From Metabacillus niabensis (GTDB lineage: Bacteria > Bacillota > Bacilli > Bacillales > Bacillaceae): 64,000 nt of DNA. Below, one piece after another: positions 18,609 to 27,970 of the stretch. Location: the NCBI RefSeq assembly GCF_020524345.1, contig NZ_JAIVLH010000003.1:186001-250000 (forward strand), in the 5' to 3' direction. The position numbers and the translations under genes were made by a program. A model generated the notes under the pieces. The model searched no databases. It saw only the letters and a list, made by a program, of their open reading frames with translations, and was not told the DNA's origin. How positions within the stretch are numbered: position 1 is the stretch's first letter; each line of letters opens with the position of its first letter.

Positions 18609-20219
18609 TTAATGTGACATTTCTTTTCGATACTCAACAGGAGATATATTTTCTGTTTTTTTGAAGAGTGTTGAAAAATAGGAAAAATTAGAGTATCCAG
18701 CTTTAAGTGCAACTTCACTTACAGGAAGATCTGTTTCTTCTAGTAATTTCTTTGCATATTCTAATCGCTGCTGTTGCATATAATCTGAAATAGATAACCC
18801 TGTTTGTTTTTTGAATACTCTTGTTAAATAATCTGGGTTTAAATAGACATGATTCGCAATGTCTTGGCGAGAGAATCTTTGTTCTCCAATATTGTTGCTG
18901 ATAAATTGAATCGCCATCTCTACGACACAGCCTTTATTCTGTGGAGACTGCATTTTATTTGCAACAACATCCACAATATAAAGAACCCATTCCTGAAGTG
19001 TGTTAAAGGAGCGAAGAACCTTCTCAGGTGTTTCTATCAAAATCTTTTGTGAAAAAACCTCATTTGCTAGAACCCCTTTTTCCTTCAATACATAAAAAAT
19101 TACCTGCAGGAAATCTTGATAAAATAAATAAAGGGATTGTGCAGTAATGTTACTATTGTCCTTTTTCCAATTGCTGAAATACTCGCTAATCTCTTCTTCA
19201 AATTGTTCAAAGAAACCTTTCTTCAATAAGTTAATCCAGTCATCCACTGGAATATGAGGAACAGAACATTCACCTGTTTCTACATTTCTATATTCAATTG
19301 TTTGATTATTCATCGTTACGTTATTACGATTAAGTTCTAGTAATTTAGTAACCATACTTACTACTTCTTGAATTTGAACTTGTGTACCTATATAACAACA
19401 TAACTCACAAGAAAAAAACGATGAAAATTTGGAAATCAAATCATTACATTTCTCCACAAGATAATGTTTATTTACCTTCCCCATCTGTGGAAGGATCATT
19501 AATACTTGTCCACTATTTAAAGTGATAATTGGGGCATGAATGTCACTATCAAGACCGACGATTGCTTCTTTCACACCATTTTTCAAGGCAAGCTCTAACA
19601 CTTTTTCATCCTTAACAGAAAGCTCTTCCTCCCAGGATTGTATATGAACAAGTATTGGTAAAAAGGATTTGTATTTTGTATAGGAAATATTGAAATTTTC
19701 CATATGCAGGTTTATGTTGGTCAAAGAAGATGGAACTACTTGTTGAATCAAATCTAACCAAAAACGCTCCTCAACGACAGAGCGGTGAGATTTCTCATAT
19801 TGAAGATATGAGTCACGTATCTTTCGCTCTTTTTGTTCCTTGTGAATCTTTTCTAATGCTTTTTCAATTTCATCTCCAAGTTCCTGATAATCTACAGGCT
19901 TTAATAAATAATTAAAGCTATTTAATTGAAGTGCTTTTTTTGCATAGGTAAAATCTGAATGACAGGTTAAAAAGATAGCTTCTGTTACAGGATAATTTTC
20001 TCGAACCCACTTGAGTAAATCGAGCCCAGACCCTTTTGGCATTTCAATATCACATAATAGAAGATCAATCTTATTATGTTTAAATACTTCTTGTGCTTTT
20101 GCCATACTTGTAGCGGTAAATATAGTAGAGATATTTAGCTTTTTCCAATCGACACCAGCTTGAACACCTTTAATTGAGTAAACTTCATCATCAACAATTA
20201 GCACTTGAAACTCTTTCAT
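18609..20219 (-). CDS. YesN-type response regulator with AraC HTH output
   Basis: The 536-residue protein has a receiver domain with phospho-acceptor Asp57 (LLLCDIEMPKGSG), a long middle region, and a C-terminal AraC-type HTH (about 430-534, with AGYSNFSYFSTLFKK). Its ATG overlaps the stop of the kinase gene by one base (TAATG), showing tight coupling. It lies just upstream of the LplABC-GH3-GH78 operon on the same strand and most likely activates it. It shares architecture, but little close sequence, with the other two YesN-type regulators in this window, so each pair probably answers to its own sugar. Confidence 0.9.
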   Translation of the reverse strand: MKEFQVLIVDDEVYSIKGVQAGVDWKKLNISTIFTATSMAKAQEVFKHNKIDLLLCDIEMPKGSGLDLLKWVRENYPVTEAIFLTCHSDFTYAKKALQLNSFNYLLKPVDYQELGDEIEKALEKIHKEQKERKIRDSYLQYEKSHRSVVEERFWLDLIQQVVPSSLTNINLHMENFNISYTKYKSFLPILVHIQSWEEELSVKDEKVLELALKNGVKEAIVGLDSDIHAPIITLNSGQVLMILPQMGKVNKHYLVEKCNDLISKFSSFFSCELCCYIGTQVQIQEVVSMVTKLLELNRNNVTMNNQTIEYRNVETGECSVPHIPVDDWINLLKKGFFEQFEEEISEYFSNWKKDNSNITAQSLYLFYQDFLQVIFYVLKEKGVLANEVFSQKILIETPEKVLRSFNTLQEWVLYIVDVVANKMQSPQNKGCVVEMAIQFISNNIGEQRFSRQDIANHVYLNPDYLTRVFKKQTGLSISDYMQQQRLEYAKKLLEETDLPVSEVALKAGYSNFSYFSTLFKKTENISPVEYRKEMSH

Positions 20220-21958
20220 TATTGATCCCCCTCTATTGAAATGTTTTCGAGTGGTAGTCTCATCAGGACAGTTGCACCTTTACCAGGTTCATTCGAAAAA
20301 TGAATGTCGGTTTTTTCTTTATATAACAATGAGAGTCTTCTTTTTAAATTCCAAATACCAATGCGTTCGCCTTCCTCAGTAGTTAATGATTCATCTCTTT
20401 CCAATATTTCTAATATATCTTCAGCAAAGCCTTCACCTGTATCTTGAACTTTTATTTTTATAAAATCTTTATTTTCTTGTTCAACTAAGACAGAAATTTC
20501 GATTGATTCATCCATAGTAAACGCATGCTTAATTGAATTTTCAACCAAGGTTTGGATCATAAGTGGAGGTATTTTACACTCCGCTAATTCAGTCGGAGTT
20601 TGAATCGTATAAACAAAGGTATCTGGAAAACGTAGCTGCTGAATTTTTAAATAATTGTCAGTATGCATGATTTCGTCTTTTAAACTAACAAAATATGAAT
20701 TACTTTTAAACATGAATCGGAAGTAATTCGCTAAACATTTTGCCATTTCTTGTATAACAGCATAATCCTTCACCGTTGCTAAATTATAAATAATATTTAA
20801 CGAGTTAAGAAAAAAGTGTGGATTAATTTGTAGCTGTAAATGTTTTAATTCTGCTCGTTGATGATTCAATTTTTCTTCATAAATATTAATTTTCAAATCT
20901 TTAATTTCGGATATCATGTGGTTAAATGTTTCATTCATAACGACAAACTCTGTGGAGCTATGCTGTTCCGGAAGTCTGATACCTAAGTTTCCCTTACGTA
21001 GTTTTTTCATCGCAATCACAAGTTGAGTAATTGGTTGAAGAAATATTCTCCTCATGATAAAGATGAAGAATAATAGAAACAGTATCGCAATGACTAAGAA
21101 AACAGATGATATCTTCTGTAGAAAGGGTAATTGTTCTAAGATCTTGCTTTCCGGGATTAGTGCAACTAAATAAAAATCACCTTTATTCGAATGCTCCTTC
21201 ATTACAATAAAAGGTTTACTTTCACCCGAAACCGCATACATATTTTCTTCAAATGAAATATCAATCCCTTCTCTTTCTACGAACCATATACTTGTTAAAG
21301 GTTCAAATGAAGAATTCGCTATTAAAGCCCTACCCGTGTCGTCAAAATCAAGATGCTTAAAAGGTATGATTAACTTGTCAATATCAACCCAAGCACCCAC
21401 ATATACATTTTCATTTTTAATATAATATAAAAGATAATTCCGTTTCTTCCCTTCTAGTATTCTCCAATGACCATATTGAAGTGGTTCTGGCTTTGTCTTA
21501 ATGAATTGTAAAATTTCACTTTTAGCTGAATCTCTTTCCAATAAATTTCTTCCAAATGTTTGTGTATTTAAAAAGTCATCATAAGCACTTGTGTATACAA
21601 AAACAGAATCGATAGCTCCGTAAAAATCCGCATTAGAGTGTAAGGTATTATTCAAACGAAGCTTCGCTTGAAGAAACTCATTAAAATCATGCTGCTCTCT
21701 CGATTGATAATAAGTTAAATCACTATTATCTTGAGAAAGTTGATAGAGATATTTTTCAACGATTTCTAGATTTCGGTCTATTTCACCCATATATATATTC
21801 AACATATTTTTATTCGATTGAGCTACTTGGTTACGGATAACAGATACCGAATAAAATTGATTGACCACTAACACGATGAGAAGCGGCCCAATTACTGCAA
21901 AAACTGCCAAGAATAGTTTAAAAAGTAAGGAGTTAAAGACTGGTTTCATCTTTTGCAT
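20219..21958 (-). CDS. YesM-type sensor histidine kinase
   Basis: The 579-residue protein has a transmembrane helix near 12-33, a large extracellular Cache-like sensor region (35-275), a second helix at 283-302, a HAMP segment, a His_kinase domain with His381 in LQINPHFFLNSLN and a C-terminal HATPase domain (DTGEGFAEDI, EPGKGATV). It should sense a sugar or oligosaccharide outside the cell and phosphorylate the regulator encoded next. A cre-like site lies 110 bases upstream in the intergenic region shared with the divergent nucleoside hydrolase-like gene. Confidence 0.9.
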   Translation of the reverse strand: MQKMKPVFNSLLFKLFLAVFAVIGPLLIVLVVNQFYSVSVIRNQVAQSNKNMLNIYMGEIDRNLEIVEKYLYQLSQDNSDLTYYQSREQHDFNEFLQAKLRLNNTLHSNADFYGAIDSVFVYTSAYDDFLNTQTFGRNLLERDSAKSEILQFIKTKPEPLQYGHWRILEGKKRNYLLYYIKNENVYVGAWVDIDKLIIPFKHLDFDDTGRALIANSSFEPLTSIWFVEREGIDISFEENMYAVSGESKPFIVMKEHSNKGDFYLVALIPESKILEQLPFLQKISSVFLVIAILFLLFFIFIMRRIFLQPITQLVIAMKKLRKGNLGIRLPEQHSSTEFVVMNETFNHMISEIKDLKINIYEEKLNHQRAELKHLQLQINPHFFLNSLNIIYNLATVKDYAVIQEMAKCLANYFRFMFKSNSYFVSLKDEIMHTDNYLKIQQLRFPDTFVYTIQTPTELAECKIPPLMIQTLVENSIKHAFTMDESIEISVLVEQENKDFIKIKVQDTGEGFAEDILEILERDESLTTEEGERIGIWNLKRRLSLLYKEKTDIHFSNEPGKGATVLMRLPLENISIEGDQ

Positions 21959-22067
21959 TGCTTAAGCCCCCGAGTAATAGAATCAATCACAAACAAGGTA
22001 AAAATACCCATGCATAACTGAGTGTTTTTTATTATACACTAATTGACGGAATTTTCTTATAACTATT

Positions 22068-22081
22068 TAAAAACGCTACCA
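22068..22081. promoter_or_regulatory. cre-like site in the divergent intergenic region
   Basis: TAAAAACGCTACCA matches 13 of 14 positions of the cre consensus. It lies between the kinase gene (minus) and the nucleoside hydrolase-like gene (plus), 110 bases from the kinase start, and could affect either. Confidence 0.5.
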
Positions 22082-22232
22082 TTTTTTCATGAAAGAGCTT
22101 AAATTTCATAAATTTTTTTACGTAAATACCTTTATTTTTTTACATTATATAATATTCAAAATGCTACACTCAACATATTTCCTGTTTTTTTAGTTAATAT
22201 ATTATAAATATCAACTAAAATATCGTTATTAA

Positions 22233-22249
22233 AACTAAATATTTTTATT
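22233..22249 (+). promoter_or_regulatory. Candidate LacI-paralogue operator upstream of the nucleoside hydrolase-like gene
   Basis: AACTAAATATTTTTATT lies immediately upstream of and touching the -35 box of the nucleoside hydrolase-like gene. The first 16 bases recur exactly, in reverse, at 39854-39869 before the second LacI-family gene, and relatives flank the isomerase operon promoter. The TTTTAGTT at 22190-22197 and AACTAAAA at 22213-22220 in the same gap are further half-sites. Confidence 0.5.
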
Positions 22250-22276
22250 GAATGCGCTAACATCCACTGTTAAAAT
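22248..22276 (+). promoter_or_regulatory. Sigma-A promoter with an embedded cre-like site
   Basis: TTGAAT and TAAAAT are spaced by exactly 17 bases, 35 bases upstream of the start codon. The spacer holds TGAATGCGCTAACA (22249-22262), a 13 of 14 match to the cre consensus, so CcpA binding would block RNA polymerase. Confidence 0.6.
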
Positions 22277-22310
22277 TTATATATAACGTACTCTAAAGGG
22301 GGATTTATCT

Positions 22311-23270
22311 ATGAAACACCCATTTGATATTCCTGAATCCAAGAAAATTCGTTTAATTATTAATACGGATGCTAAAAATGAAGCTGATGATCAATTTGCA
22401 ATTGTGCACGCATTATTAACACCTCGTTTCAAAATTAATGGGATAATAGCTGCCCATTTCGGTAAACACCGAACAGATTATTCGATGGAAGAAAGCTATG
22501 AAGAAGTGATCAAGGTTTTAGATATTATGAATCTTCAAGACGAGGTAAATGTATATAAAGGAGCAGTAAATGCAATGCCTGATGAAGAGACACCTCAATT
22601 ATCAGAAGGTGCTGATTTCATTATCCGTGAAGCAATGAAGGATGATCAAAGTCCTTTATATGTTGCATTCTTAGGACCTGTCACTGATTTAGCAGCAGCC
22701 TACATGAAGGAACCTGCAATAGCAGACAACCTGACAGCACTTTGGATTGGCGGTGGTGCCTGGCCGGAAGGAGAATTTGAATTTAACTTAATGAATGATA
22801 TCAATGCAGCAAATGTCATTTTCCGTTCACCTATTCCATTATGGGTCATACCACAAAACGTTTATAAGCTTATGCGTGTGAGCATTGCAGAATTAGCTGT
22901 TAATGTAAAACCATACGGAGAAATTGGTGCATACCTGTATCAACAACTAATAGACTTTAACTTTGACATGGTAGATAAATATATTCCTAATATGATCGAA
23001 CATGCTAAACAGGCTGGTAAGGAAATTGATCCTAAAAGTTTTGAAGGATGGCCAAAAGGCGAAATGTGGCATTTAGGAGACTCTCCAATCGTTAGTTTAC
23101 TTTTAGATGATCATCAATATGGATACGAGATGAAGCCTGCACCTAGAATAACTTCTGATATGCGATATGTTCACTATCAAAAAGAGCGCTTGATTCGTTG
23201 GTATCATTTTGTTGATGCTACTTTTACATTACAAGATATGTACGCTAAATTAAAATTACATTACGGATAA
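22311..23270 (+). CDS. Nucleoside hydrolase-like protein (IUNH fold)
   Basis: The 319-residue protein has the usual length of the inosine-uridine nucleoside hydrolase family. The calcium-binding N-terminal motif appears as NTDAKNEADDQFAIVHA, a variant with two extra residues compared with the usual DTDPGxDD. The FLGPVTDLAAA and GGGAWPEGEFEFNLMNDINAA segments match the family's substrate loops. It is preceded by AAAGGGGG and followed by a terminator, so it is monocistronic. Classical members split N-ribosides, but the promoter carries both a cre-like site and a candidate LacI operator, and all neighbours handle plant glycosides. It may therefore act on another furanoside; this is inference. 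Confidence 0.8.
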   Translation: MKHPFDIPESKKIRLIINTDAKNEADDQFAIVHALLTPRFKINGIIAAHFGKHRTDYSMEESYEEVIKVLDIMNLQDEVNVYKGAVNAMPDEETPQLSEGADFIIREAMKDDQSPLYVAFLGPVTDLAAAYMKEPAIADNLTALWIGGGAWPEGEFEFNLMNDINAANVIFRSPIPLWVIPQNVYKLMRVSIAELAVNVKPYGEIGAYLYQQLIDFNFDMVDKYIPNMIEHAKQAGKEIDPKSFEGWPKGEMWHLGDSPIVSLLLDDHQYGYEMKPAPRITSDMRYVHYQKERLIRWYHFVDATFTLQDMYAKLKLHYG

Positions 23271-23275
23271 CAATT

Positions 23276-23316
23276 AAACCTGTTTCCTTTCCTGCAGAAT
23301 AGGAAATAGGTTTTTT
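23276..23316 (+). terminator. Intrinsic terminator of the nucleoside hydrolase-like gene
   Basis: The inverted repeat AAACCTGTTTCCT / AGGAAATAGGTTT (one mismatch) is followed by a run of six T residues, five bases after the stop codon. Confidence 0.85.
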
Positions 23317-23430
23317 ATTATTAGTAGTCTTGAAACTAAACTCCCACTAAAACAATTTAACTTATGGTATAATTTAGGTTAATTAATTTATCCAACAAAA
23401 TAGACTAACTTTAAGTAGGTGTACCTTTTT

Positions 23431-24468
23431 ATGAAAATAGATGATATCGCTAAATTAGCAAACGTTTCTAAGTCTGCTGTTTCTTTAGCGTTAAACGGAA
23501 AACCTGGGGTGAGTCAAGAAACTCGTGACAAAATATTAAAAATCGCCCAGGAGCATGGATATATTCCCCGCCCAATAATAAAGGCTGATCAATATTTCCA
23601 ATCAAATTCAAAGCTTTTAAGGTTTGTTGCGTGTACGAACGAAGGCATCGTTACAGAACAATATGAATCACTTCCATTTTTCACAGAATTAATTAATAAT
23701 ATTGAAAAGCAAATAAGTGCTAGCGGATATTCACTTATTGTTTCATCAATAAATATAGATAAACTAGATGAAGAAATATCCAGACTTGAGAGGGAACAAA
23801 AATCAGCCGGGATTTTGTTACTAGGTACTAACTTAAGACCCGAACAAATTAAACTTGTTTCTTCTATACAACCAAATTTAGTTGTACTAGATACTAGTTT
23901 CGAAACGTTAGATGTAAATTTTGTTGTGATGAATAACGTTTACGGAGCATATCAAGCAGGAAAATACTTAGTGGAATTAGGGCATCAAAACATTGGATAT
24001 GTGGAATCACAATCAAGAATGTACAACTTTGACATGAGAAAAAAGGGATTTCTCCAAGCCATATCTGATAGTCATTTAAGAATTAATGAAAATAACTTTT
24101 TCTCCATTTCACCAACTGTCATTTCGTCACAAGAGGTTTTTAAAGATAAAATAAAAAACCGCCTTAATAAATTACCAACAGCTTTGTTCTGTGAAGCTGA
24201 TTATATGGCCATTAGTACAATAAAATCCTTAAGTGAACTAGGAGTTAAGGTGCCAGAAGATATTTCAATTATCGGCTTCGATAATATTTTTGAATCTCAA
24301 GTTATCACTCCAGAGCTTACAACCATACATGTCAAAAAGGACAAAATAGCATTACTAGCGATTGAACAGTTAATTAGAGAAATCGACCACAATGATACAG
24401 ATAAAATTAAAATTTTTGTTGATACAGATTTAATCATAAGAAAGTCATGTAAGGCTTTAGATGATTAA
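23431..24468 (+). CDS. LacI-family transcriptional regulator (paralogue 1)
   Basis: The protein is read from the ATG at 23431 (345 residues), which aligns with the start of its paralogue at 39908; an upstream GTG frame extension is unlikely. The N-terminal LacI helix-turn-helix is DDIAKLANVSKSAVSLALNG, followed by the hinge and a type I periplasmic-binding-protein sensor domain ending in FDNIFESQVITPELTTI. It is about 70 percent identical to the second LacI-family protein by eye, with the recognition helix unchanged, so both probably bind the same operator. An extended -10 promoter (TGGTATAAT, 23365-23373) and an AACTAAA half-site (23334) precede it. It lies between the two plant-sugar loci. 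Confidence 0.9.
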   Translation: MKIDDIAKLANVSKSAVSLALNGKPGVSQETRDKILKIAQEHGYIPRPIIKADQYFQSNSKLLRFVACTNEGIVTEQYESLPFFTELINNIEKQISASGYSLIVSSINIDKLDEEISRLEREQKSAGILLLGTNLRPEQIKLVSSIQPNLVVLDTSFETLDVNFVVMNNVYGAYQAGKYLVELGHQNIGYVESQSRMYNFDMRKKGFLQAISDSHLRINENNFFSISPTVISSQEVFKDKIKNRLNKLPTALFCEADYMAISTIKSLSELGVKVPEDISIIGFDNIFESQVITPELTTIHVKKDKIALLAIEQLIREIDHNDTDKIKIFVDTDLIIRKSCKALDD

Positions 24469-24469
24469 G

Positions 24470-24612
24470 AAAAGCGCAAGCGCCTTGGTCATCGCCGTAC
24501 AAACTGGAGAAGCATCGACTGAGATAAAGGAAACACGGTAAGCGAAGCGAGCCGATGTTGACTTATCGTAGGGAGATGATTTGTAGTTTGATAGGCGCCG
24601 GAGCTGGACACC
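24470..24612. repeat. Bacillus-type GC-rich intergenic repeat element
   Basis: This stretch is much richer in GC than its surroundings. It opens with AAAAGCGCAAGCGCCTTGG, which can fold on itself, and closes with ATAGGCGCCGGAGCTGGACA, whose GGCGC pairs with the opening GCGCC. Repeats of about 150 bases with these ends are scattered in intergenic regions of Bacillaceae genomes. It begins two bases after the LacI-family stop and may serve as its terminator. Only one copy is in this window. The following 24613-24942 bases contain a weak 133-codon frame on the minus strand that I do not recognise and do not annotate. Confidence 0.6.
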
Positions 24613-24942
24613 AAAACTAAGTACAAAAATTTATACTTTCTTATCTTATTAAAAAACAACCACATGCCCGGATTTATATTAGGGCATAACTTAGTAAAGT
24701 ACCTAGTTAGACAAAGAGTTCTAATTCTTGTGCTCTTTGCCTTTCGTTTTCTCAAACTTTGTCGCTTTATACCAAGTATTGGAGAGGGGTTGATTTCCGC
24801 TCCAAACAACTTTAAATGGTTATCGTCAATGAACTTGTCTATATAAAACAACAATCTTTTAGAAAAGCGCTCTGTCTTTTTAAACTCCATTTTATCTTTA
24901 AGATTTTATATTGTATTTTCTTACAATAATTATGCAGAATGA

Positions 24943-24991
24943 AATAAGGAGGAAGATTATATGGTCAATCCCATTAATCATCCTCCTTATT
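24943..24991 (-). terminator. Terminator of the ABC-glycosidase operon
   Basis: A perfect 11-base inverted repeat (AATAAGGAGGA / TCCTCCTTATT) with a 27-base loop lies just after the glycosidase stop; T residues follow the stem on the minus strand. Confidence 0.65.
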
Positions 24992-25002
24992 ATATTATCT
25001 AC

Positions 25003-26475
25003 TTATGAAAAGACCTTCGTTATTCTTAAAGCCATATACGGTTTACCAAGCAAGGCAATAGGACTCTCCTCTGTATACAACCCCCCTAAAGGTGTAATAG
25101 ACATTTCCCAGGTATCAATTAACTCAACCTTATATTGATTACCCTTTGGAAGAGGTAATTGTTTAAACGAAGGCCTACTTTGTCCGAAATAAACTAAGAT
25201 ATATTCATCGTCAATGATCCCCGCAGAAACATCCCAGCTAAAATCAATAGGAGTTAATCTTTTTGAGGGACCTTCTTCTACGATATTTCTTAAGAAGGCA
25301 ATCCTTTCCGGACTTTCTCCATGTAGCTTCCCACCATGAGACCACCAGATAATTCCTTCTGGATGCATGTATGTTTCTCCATGTGTCACGTATCCGCCAC
25401 TACACACACCATCCCAAAATAGTTCCACCATTTTTTCGGCTGTAATATTTCCCCATCCATGGTTGATATCCCCTTCATAACGACATTCATCATTAATAAT
25501 CGGTTTTCGGAAAGTTTCACGCCACTCTTTCATAAAGAACATATCAGGATGCTGGATACTAGCGTGTGTTACCCATGGCTTATTATGATCATACCAATGG
25601 TTATTATTACGATAATGAATGGTTGGGTGGTGCCAGTTATGAATGGATCTTAAGTGCTGAGCCGGATCTTTTTCCTGCACAAGTTTAAAGAAACGATCCC
25701 AGTCATCCATCTTTTTGCTTTTAATTAAATCAAATTCATTTGCAAATGACCACCATATATTACGGAAAGATGCTAATCGTGCTACTAGATAGGTTAAATA
25801 GCGATCATCTGCTTCTTGTCCCATATCTGAAAAGCCCCATCGATCATACGGATGGAAAATGATCAAATCCGTTTCAATCCCTATATCACGCAAGTCATCA
25901 ATCTGTTTTTCTAGTATATGGAAGAAATTAGGGTTAAATTGTGTATAGTCGAAACCTTCCTCCTTAGAACCTACAAAAGCAAAATCAACTGGTTCATGAA
26001 GGTTATAATCATAATGCTTTGGAAAAACACACATACGGATTTTATTAAACGGAGCATTTTTTAATGATTCCAACGTTTGATTTCCAAGCTCTTCTCCTTG
26101 ATGATTCCATACATAGGCCGTTGTTCCAAATGGATAATATGGTGTTCCATCTGCATATTGAAAATGGGTTTGATCTGTTACTTGTACTGGTCCGTGATTA
26201 TTTCCCTCTGGAGGAGTACACGTAAATGAACCTATTTTTTCATTTAATGAAGAATGATTACTAGATGTAGTAAACGTCCATTCTCCTTCTGTATCTGGCA
26301 TAAATCGTATCTTGTATTTTCCGTTCCCATCATAAAATCCATCTGCTGTAACGGCTCTACTACCAATACTAAATGTCGCTTTTAATTTAATGTCTACGTA
26401 CGGATTCCCATGATCAGGACCATCTAGTTCAACTTCAAAACGCTCCCAACACTCAACACTCTTTTGTTTATTCAT
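25003..26475 (-). CDS. DUF5060/apiosidase-like (DUF4038-type) glycoside hydrolase
   Basis: The 490-residue protein has three parts: a DUF5060 beta-domain (about 5-85, WERFEVELDG and FYDGNGKYKIRFMPD), a TIM-barrel of the DUF4038/apiosidase-like type (about 95-390, with YYPFGTTAYVW, the acid-residue segment WWSFANEFDL and a late FMKEWRETFRKPIINDECR) and a DUF5605-like C-terminal beta-domain. Glu in ANEF and Glu in NDEC are the likely catalytic pair. It has no signal peptide, so it works on imported oligosaccharides. It is the last gene of the ABC transporter operon. Related TIM-barrels include the GH140 apiosidases of rhamnogalacturonan II breakdown, which would fit the pentose genes nearby; specificity is inferred. 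Confidence 0.8.
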   Translation of the reverse strand: MNKQKSVECWERFEVELDGPDHGNPYVDIKLKATFSIGSRAVTADGFYDGNGKYKIRFMPDTEGEWTFTTSSNHSSLNEKIGSFTCTPPEGNNHGPVQVTDQTHFQYADGTPYYPFGTTAYVWNHQGEELGNQTLESLKNAPFNKIRMCVFPKHYDYNLHEPVDFAFVGSKEEGFDYTQFNPNFFHILEKQIDDLRDIGIETDLIIFHPYDRWGFSDMGQEADDRYLTYLVARLASFRNIWWSFANEFDLIKSKKMDDWDRFFKLVQEKDPAQHLRSIHNWHHPTIHYRNNNHWYDHNKPWVTHASIQHPDMFFMKEWRETFRKPIINDECRYEGDINHGWGNITAEKMVELFWDGVCSGGYVTHGETYMHPEGIIWWSHGGKLHGESPERIAFLRNIVEEGPSKRLTPIDFSWDVSAGIIDDEYILVYFGQSRPSFKQLPLPKGNQYKVELIDTWEMSITPLGGLYTEESPIALLGKPYMALRITKVFS

Positions 26476-26521
26476 CTTTAAATTCCCCCCCAGAATGATA
26501 AGGTAAAGTACATGTAAATTG

Positions 26522-26558
26522 AAAAGGAACAGGCACTAGTTAAGTGATTGTTCCTTTT
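26522..26558 (-). terminator. Internal terminator between binding protein and glycosidase
   Basis: A perfect ten-base inverted repeat (AAAAGGAACA / TGTTCCTTTT) stands 20 bases after the lipoprotein stop. It has A residues before and T residues after the stem in both directions, and should reduce read-through into the glycosidase gene. Confidence 0.7.
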
Positions 26559-26577
26559 TATTTCTTTCAATAGTTAA

Positions 26578-27843
26578 CTATTTAACCTCTTCTGCTGATT
26601 TTTGTAAAAATTCTGCAGCTTCTTTTGGTGTAAATTCACCAGTTATGACATTATCTTGTGCTTCAAAAAACTTAACCACCAGCTCTTGCGGTAATGCCTG
26701 GTCAGTGATGACAAATGCTCCTTCATCAAGGGCATCTACAAGTGTAGGTACATTAGGAAATTCTTCTGGAATTTCTACCCCAGCTGCTGCGACAGGAAAA
26801 TCATAATTATCTTTATTTTGATCGATTACTTCCTTAGATGTTGCGAATTCTGCAAACTTTACTGCAGCATCTTGTACTTCTTTCGATGAATTACCATTTA
26901 TTTGGAGCATCTCAACAAAACTAGAAACCCTTTGAGGTTTTTGATCAGTCGGGAATGGAAATACGCCTATTTTGTCTAAATCAAACTCATCTTCTGTTGC
27001 AGTGGTATCAAACCAAGGTCCTTCTAAAAGCATTGCAGCATCTCCACTGTAAAATGGCATCTTTGCTTCATTTGGGTCAGCTGTAATAAATCCTGTTGGA
27101 AAATATCCTTTTCCTTCCCACTCTTTCAATTTTGCATACGTTTGCTCAACTGCTTGATTGTCCCAAGATTCTTCTAGATTAATTAATTGATCTTTTAATT
27201 CTGGTCCAGCATAATGCTCTAAAACAGCTTCAGTAAATCTCATCGTATGCCAACCAAATTTCCCACCAACTGAAACAGGAGTAACATTATTTTCTTTTAA
27301 CTCCGCCATAACAGCTTCAAATTCTTCAAATGTTGTTGGTATCTCAATACCTAAATCTTCGAAAATATCTTTTCTATAGAAAATACCTAAGCCTGCAAGT
27401 TTTGTAGGTACTCCAGTAATTTGGCCTTCATACTTCGTTAATTCAAGTGCAGTCTCTAAATATAATTCATTCCAGTTTCCTTGCTCAGCATATTCTGTTA
27501 AATCAAGTGTTAACCCATTTTCAGGATAGAACGAACCTAATGTTCCTCCCCAGTTAAACCAGATATCCGGAAGTGTATCAGAAGAAGCAGCAACTTTTAA
27601 CCCCTCTTTATGAGCATCAACGGTTCTAGTCGAATAATTGATGTCAATTTCAGGATTCTCTTTTTCAAACTCCTCAACAACTGTTTCATATATACGTTTC
27701 TGAGTATCAAGACCCCAAAATTCAACCGTAATTTTGTCGCCAGATTCACTACTATTAGCGCTTTCATTTCCATTTGAACTACATGCACTTAATAGCGATA
27801 GAACTAAAACTGTAATCATGGTAAGTGAAAAAAATCTTTTCAT
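26578..27843 (-). CDS. Sugar ABC transporter substrate-binding lipoprotein
   Basis: The protein is read from the ATG at 27843 (421 residues) with AGGGGG upstream. The signal peptide ends in the lipobox SLLSAC with Cys21. The mature part is a type I extracellular sugar-binding protein of the MalE/UgpB class (KITVEFWGLDTQ, MLLEGPWF). It belongs with two MalFG-type permeases encoded upstream in the same operon and with the glycosidase downstream. It should capture the oligosaccharide that the glycosidase then splits. The family does not disclose the ligand. Confidence 0.92.
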   Translation of the reverse strand: MKRFFSLTMITVLVLSLLSACSSNGNESANSSESGDKITVEFWGLDTQKRIYETVVEEFEKENPEIDINYSTRTVDAHKEGLKVAASSDTLPDIWFNWGGTLGSFYPENGLTLDLTEYAEQGNWNELYLETALELTKYEGQITGVPTKLAGLGIFYRKDIFEDLGIEIPTTFEEFEAVMAELKENNVTPVSVGGKFGWHTMRFTEAVLEHYAGPELKDQLINLEESWDNQAVEQTYAKLKEWEGKGYFPTGFITADPNEAKMPFYSGDAAMLLEGPWFDTTATEDEFDLDKIGVFPFPTDQKPQRVSSFVEMLQINGNSSKEVQDAAVKFAEFATSKEVIDQNKDNYDFPVAAAGVEIPEEFPNVPTLVDALDEGAFVITDQALPQELVVKFFEAQDNVITGEFTPKEAAEFLQKSAEEVK

Positions 27844-27970
27844 GTGAATTTCCCCCTGTTTTTTTATAAAACTCATAAAACTACCATCCTTTCTTTAAAA
27901 AGTTATTAATAAGTAATAGAATACCGACCTTTCATATTCTATTACTTTTAATCAAATAAAAGAAAACAAG

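Noticed and set aside
24489-24890. 133-codon minus-strand frame overlapping the repeat element
   Set aside because: A large part is formed by the repeat itself, no ribosome binding site is present and no known motif is seen.
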